The notes under the pieces are model-generated. The model saw nothing but the letters and a program-made list of their open reading frames with translations, ran no database searches and had not been told where the DNA came from. The translations under genes and the position numbers were made by a program. From assembly GCF_023074055.1 (NCBI RefSeq), contig NZ_JADPKR010000046.1, positions 55,769 to 119,768 of the forward strand: 64,000 nucleotides of DNA, given 5' to 3'. Below are positions 61,971 to 64,000 of the stretch, piece after piece (positions within the stretch are counted from its first letter, which is position 1; every line of letters begins with the position of its first letter). This DNA is from Bradyrhizobium sp. 141 (GTDB lineage Bacteria > Pseudomonadota > Alphaproteobacteria > Rhizobiales > Xanthobacteraceae).

Positions 61971-62403
61971 AACCGCGCGTCTCGGCGAGCCGATCGATCC
62001 AAACGCCGAACACAATCCCGAGCGCGTAAGCCACCAAATTCCACAGCGAGAAGATGCGCCCGAGCAGCAGCGCGCCGGCCGTCGTCAGCCGGAATGCATC
62101 GAGCCATGGCGTGTGAATCAGCCGGGAGAATTCCACGACGATCGCGATGATCGCCGCGATGGCTGCGAGTTGGCTGCGTGACAGCCGCGGCAGCAAAACC
62201 CCGGCCAGCAGAAACACCATCGTGGCCCACAATAGCGAGCCGCCATACTTCACGACGAATGCAGGCAGGCCGAGTGGAAAGCCGTACCAGCGCAGGGACA
62301 GCCCGCAGACGATCACCGCGAGGGCGAGGGTGGCGCGGATCAGCGATGTCCGTAACGGCGCAACAGGTTTATCCGGCTGCGCTGCGCGCATTGCTCGCTC
62401 CAT
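61924..62403 (-). CDS. DUF2809-like membrane protein with repeat-encoded C-terminus
   Basis: 159 residues from ATG 62403. Four to five hydrophobic segments ('LIRATLALAVIVCGLSLRWY', 'LWATMVFLLAGVLLPRLSRS', 'LAAIAAIIAIVVEFSRLIHT', 'VAYALGIVFGVWIDRL') and 'VEFSRL.HTPWLDAFRLT' resemble the DUF2809/VanZ-like group; function unknown. The last ~15 residues, 'GFVGWAKRSVPTNDIS', are translated from the family B palindrome, and the stop lies inside it. The natural end may have been lost. It is divergent from the MFS gene at 62471. Confidence 0.7.
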   Translation of the reverse strand: MERAMRAAQPDKPVAPLRTSLIRATLALAVIVCGLSLRWYGFPLGLPAFVVKYGGSLLWATMVFLLAGVLLPRLSRSQLAAIAAIIAIVVEFSRLIHTPWLDAFRLTTAGALLLGRIFSLWNLVAYALGIVFGVWIDRLAETRGFVGWAKRSVPTNDIS

Positions 62404-62470
62404 TGACTCTTTGCCCGCGATGCTCAAAACCGCCAACCAGCCCACAAAAAGCAACAACCCGGGGGAAGCC

Positions 62471-63811
62471 ATGAGCCAGTCCACCACCTATGCCGGTTCC
62501 GCCGGCGGTGCCAAGAATGCCAAGAGCGAAATCGAGACGTCGACGATTCGCGCAATCTCCTGGCGCCTGATTCCGTTCCTGGTGCTGGCCTACTTCTTCT
62601 CCTATCTCGACCGCGTCAATCTCGGCTTCGCCGCGCTGACCATGAATGCGGAGCTGAAGTTCACGCCCCTGATCTTCTCCTGGGGCGCCGGCATCTTCTT
62701 CATCGGCTATTTCATCTTCGAGGTGCCGAGCAATCTGGCGCTGGAGAAGTTCGGCGCCAGCCGCTGGATCGCCCGCATCATGGTGACCTGGGGCATCATC
62801 TCCGCGCTGATGGCGCTCGTCAGCGGCGTGACGAGCTTCTACGTCCTGCGCTTCCTGCTCGGTGTCGCCGAGGCCGGCTTCTTCCCTGGCATCATCCTCT
62901 ATCTCACCTACTGGTATCCGGCCGAATACCGCGCCCGCTTCCTTGCGGCCTTCGCGATCGCCGTGCCGGTCTCGACCGTGATCGGTGCGCCGGTCTCGGG
63001 CCTGCTGCTCGGGCTCGACGGCATGATGGGCCTGAGGGGCTGGCAGTGGCTGTTCATCATCGAGGGCATCCCGTCCGTGCTGCTCGGCGTCGTCACCTGG
63101 TTCTATCTCACCGACAAGCCGGAGAAGGCGGATTGGCTGTCGGGCGAGCAGAAGGCGTGGCTCAAGGCGAAGCTCGATTCGGAGATCGCCGCCAAGCAGG
63201 CGGTGAAGCATTTCTCGCTCGGCGAAGCGCTGTCCTCGCCCAAGGTGATCGCGCTCAGCCTGATCTATTTTGGCTTCGTCGGGGCGCTCTACGGCATGCA
63301 GTTCTGGCTGCCGCAGATCGTCAAGGCGTTCGGGCTGACCAATGCGCAGACCGGCTTCGTCACCGCGATCCCGTATCTGTTCGGCACCATCGCGATGATT
63401 CTGTGGGCGCGACATTCGGATGCGACGCGCGAGCGCGTGATGCATGTCGGTGCGCCGCTGCTGCTCACCGCCGTCGCGCTCGCCCTCTCCAGCTATCTCA
63501 CCGATCCCACCATGACGATGGTGGTGCTGACAGTTGCCGCGATCGGCGTGTTCTGCTGCTTCGGTGTGTTCTGGACCCTGCCGACCGCCTGGCTCTCCGG
63601 CACCGCGGCCGCCGGTGGCATTGCCCTGATCAACTCGATCGGCAACCTCGCCGGCTTCGGCGGGCCGTACCTGATCGGCTGGGTCAAGGAAGCCACGGGG
63701 CAGACCTCAACCGGTCTGCTGGTGCTCGCCGTGCTGCCCCTGCTTGCCGGCATCCTGGTGTTCGTGGGCGGCCATGACACCAAGCACGAGTTTGCCGAGC
63801 AGGGGCGGTGA
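62471..63811 (+). CDS. MFS transporter, anion:cation symporter (ACS/phthalate-type) family
   Basis: 446 residues from ATG 62471 ('GGGGGAAGCC' ribosome site). Twelve hydrophobic segments are seen. 'LVLAYFFSYLDRVNLGFAAL' is the ACS/D-glucarate/phthalate permease signature near helix 1, and 'RFLLGVAEAGFFPGIILYLT' with 'YWYPAEYRARFLAAFAIAVP' is the helix 4-5 motif. 'GFGGPYLIGWVKEATGQT' is typical of helix 11-12. It should import an organic anion with H+ or Na+. No catabolic genes are close enough to name the substrate. A family B repeat follows. Confidence 0.9.
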   Translation: MSQSTTYAGSAGGAKNAKSEIETSTIRAISWRLIPFLVLAYFFSYLDRVNLGFAALTMNAELKFTPLIFSWGAGIFFIGYFIFEVPSNLALEKFGASRWIARIMVTWGIISALMALVSGVTSFYVLRFLLGVAEAGFFPGIILYLTYWYPAEYRARFLAAFAIAVPVSTVIGAPVSGLLLGLDGMMGLRGWQWLFIIEGIPSVLLGVVTWFYLTDKPEKADWLSGEQKAWLKAKLDSEIAAKQAVKHFSLGEALSSPKVIALSLIYFGFVGALYGMQFWLPQIVKAFGLTNAQTGFVTAIPYLFGTIAMILWARHSDATRERVMHVGAPLLLTAVALALSSYLTDPTMTMVVLTVAAIGVFCCFGVFWTLPTAWLSGTAAAGGIALINSIGNLAGFGGPYLIGWVKEATGQTSTGLLVLAVLPLLAGILVFVGGHDTKHEFAEQGR

Positions 63812-63820
63812 GGCGAGTTT

Positions 63821-63920
63821 CGTAGAGGTGGGCAAAGGCGCGCCCTTCGCGCGCCGTGCCCACGAAGTTTCCGGGCGTCGATAGACGCGGTGGGCACGCG
63901 CCGCTTTGCCCACCCTTGTA
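63821..63920. repeat. Intergenic palindrome family B, copy 3
   Basis: 'CGTAGAGGTGGGCAAAGGCG' and a later 'GCTTTGCCCACCCTTGTA' are inverted ends with 'gtgcccacgaa...gtgggcacg' inside, as in the copies at 55468 and 61879. It begins 9 bp after the MFS stop. Confidence 0.85.
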
Positions 63921-64000
63921 TTAGGGCGATCGATTATATTGAGCCGTTCCGTGAGGAATGGCCCAGCCCGGGTGGCCGCCCGAGCTGGGTCGCCGTTCGA

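Overview
The window is high-GC alphaproteobacterial DNA, most likely Bradyrhizobium or a close relative. The support is: GC-biased codon use; families of ~70-100 bp intergenic palindromic repeats of the kind I know from Bradyrhizobium/Rhodopseudomonas genomes (at least five families here, one with 3-4 copies and one with 3); a vanA-gntR-vanB vanillate operon; a PaoABC-type aldehyde oxidoreductase; and many orphan regulators and c-di-GMP enzymes. Genus is an inference, not a measurement.

Layout. (1) 1-22,850: an exopolysaccharide locus of Wzx/Wzy type. It holds the N-terminus of a Wzz/GumC chain-length protein (left edge), four acyltransferase-3 membrane proteins, a Wzy-like polymerase, four GT4 glycosyltransferases, two flippases, a polysaccharide pyruvyltransferase, a PslG-like secreted glycosidase, and a 1302-residue predicted secreted protein. 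That protein joins a related glycosidase domain to tandem 166-residue repeats and an RTX-like tail. No initiating sugar-phosphate transferase or outer-membrane exporter is visible; they may lie to the left. (2) 22,900-31,100: aldose epimerase, MBL hydrolase, a fifth acyltransferase, an orphan OmpR-type regulator, lytic transglycosylase, an alpha/beta hydrolase and pgm. (3) 31,200-34,150: vanillate O-demethylase operon with its GntR regulator between the two enzyme genes and paired TGTATACA boxes upstream. (4) 34,260-41,310: GGDEF-EAL protein, FAD monooxygenase/MarR divergent pair, SnoaL-like/TetR divergent pair around a double palindrome, GMC oxidoreductase. (5) 41,335-43,521: hemC homologue convergent with hemE. 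(6) 43,600-53,500: diguanylate cyclase, slyX-trhO, gamma-glutamyltransferase-like protein, paoABC-like operon, FKBP. (7) 53,500-64,000: small stress-type proteins, cupin, two VOC proteins, FecR/beta-barrel pair, PMT-type mannosyltransferase, OmpA-like protein, YcaQ-like protein, DUF2809-like membrane protein, MFS transporter.

How they work together. The first 23 kb should build lipid-linked repeat units (GTs), decorate them (acyl and pyruvyl groups), flip and polymerise them, then trim them with two related glycosidases, one predicted periplasmic and one predicted secreted by a type I system. The vanillate, aldehyde oxidoreductase, GMC and FAD-monooxygenase genes fit a soil bacterium using plant-derived aromatics and alcohols. 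The strongest candidate for something undescribed is the large repeat-containing glycosidase at 11,814-15,722 and its smaller homologue at 18,937-20,274. Also notable are predicted operators at three regulator loci and two genes whose last codons lie inside intergenic palindromic repeats.
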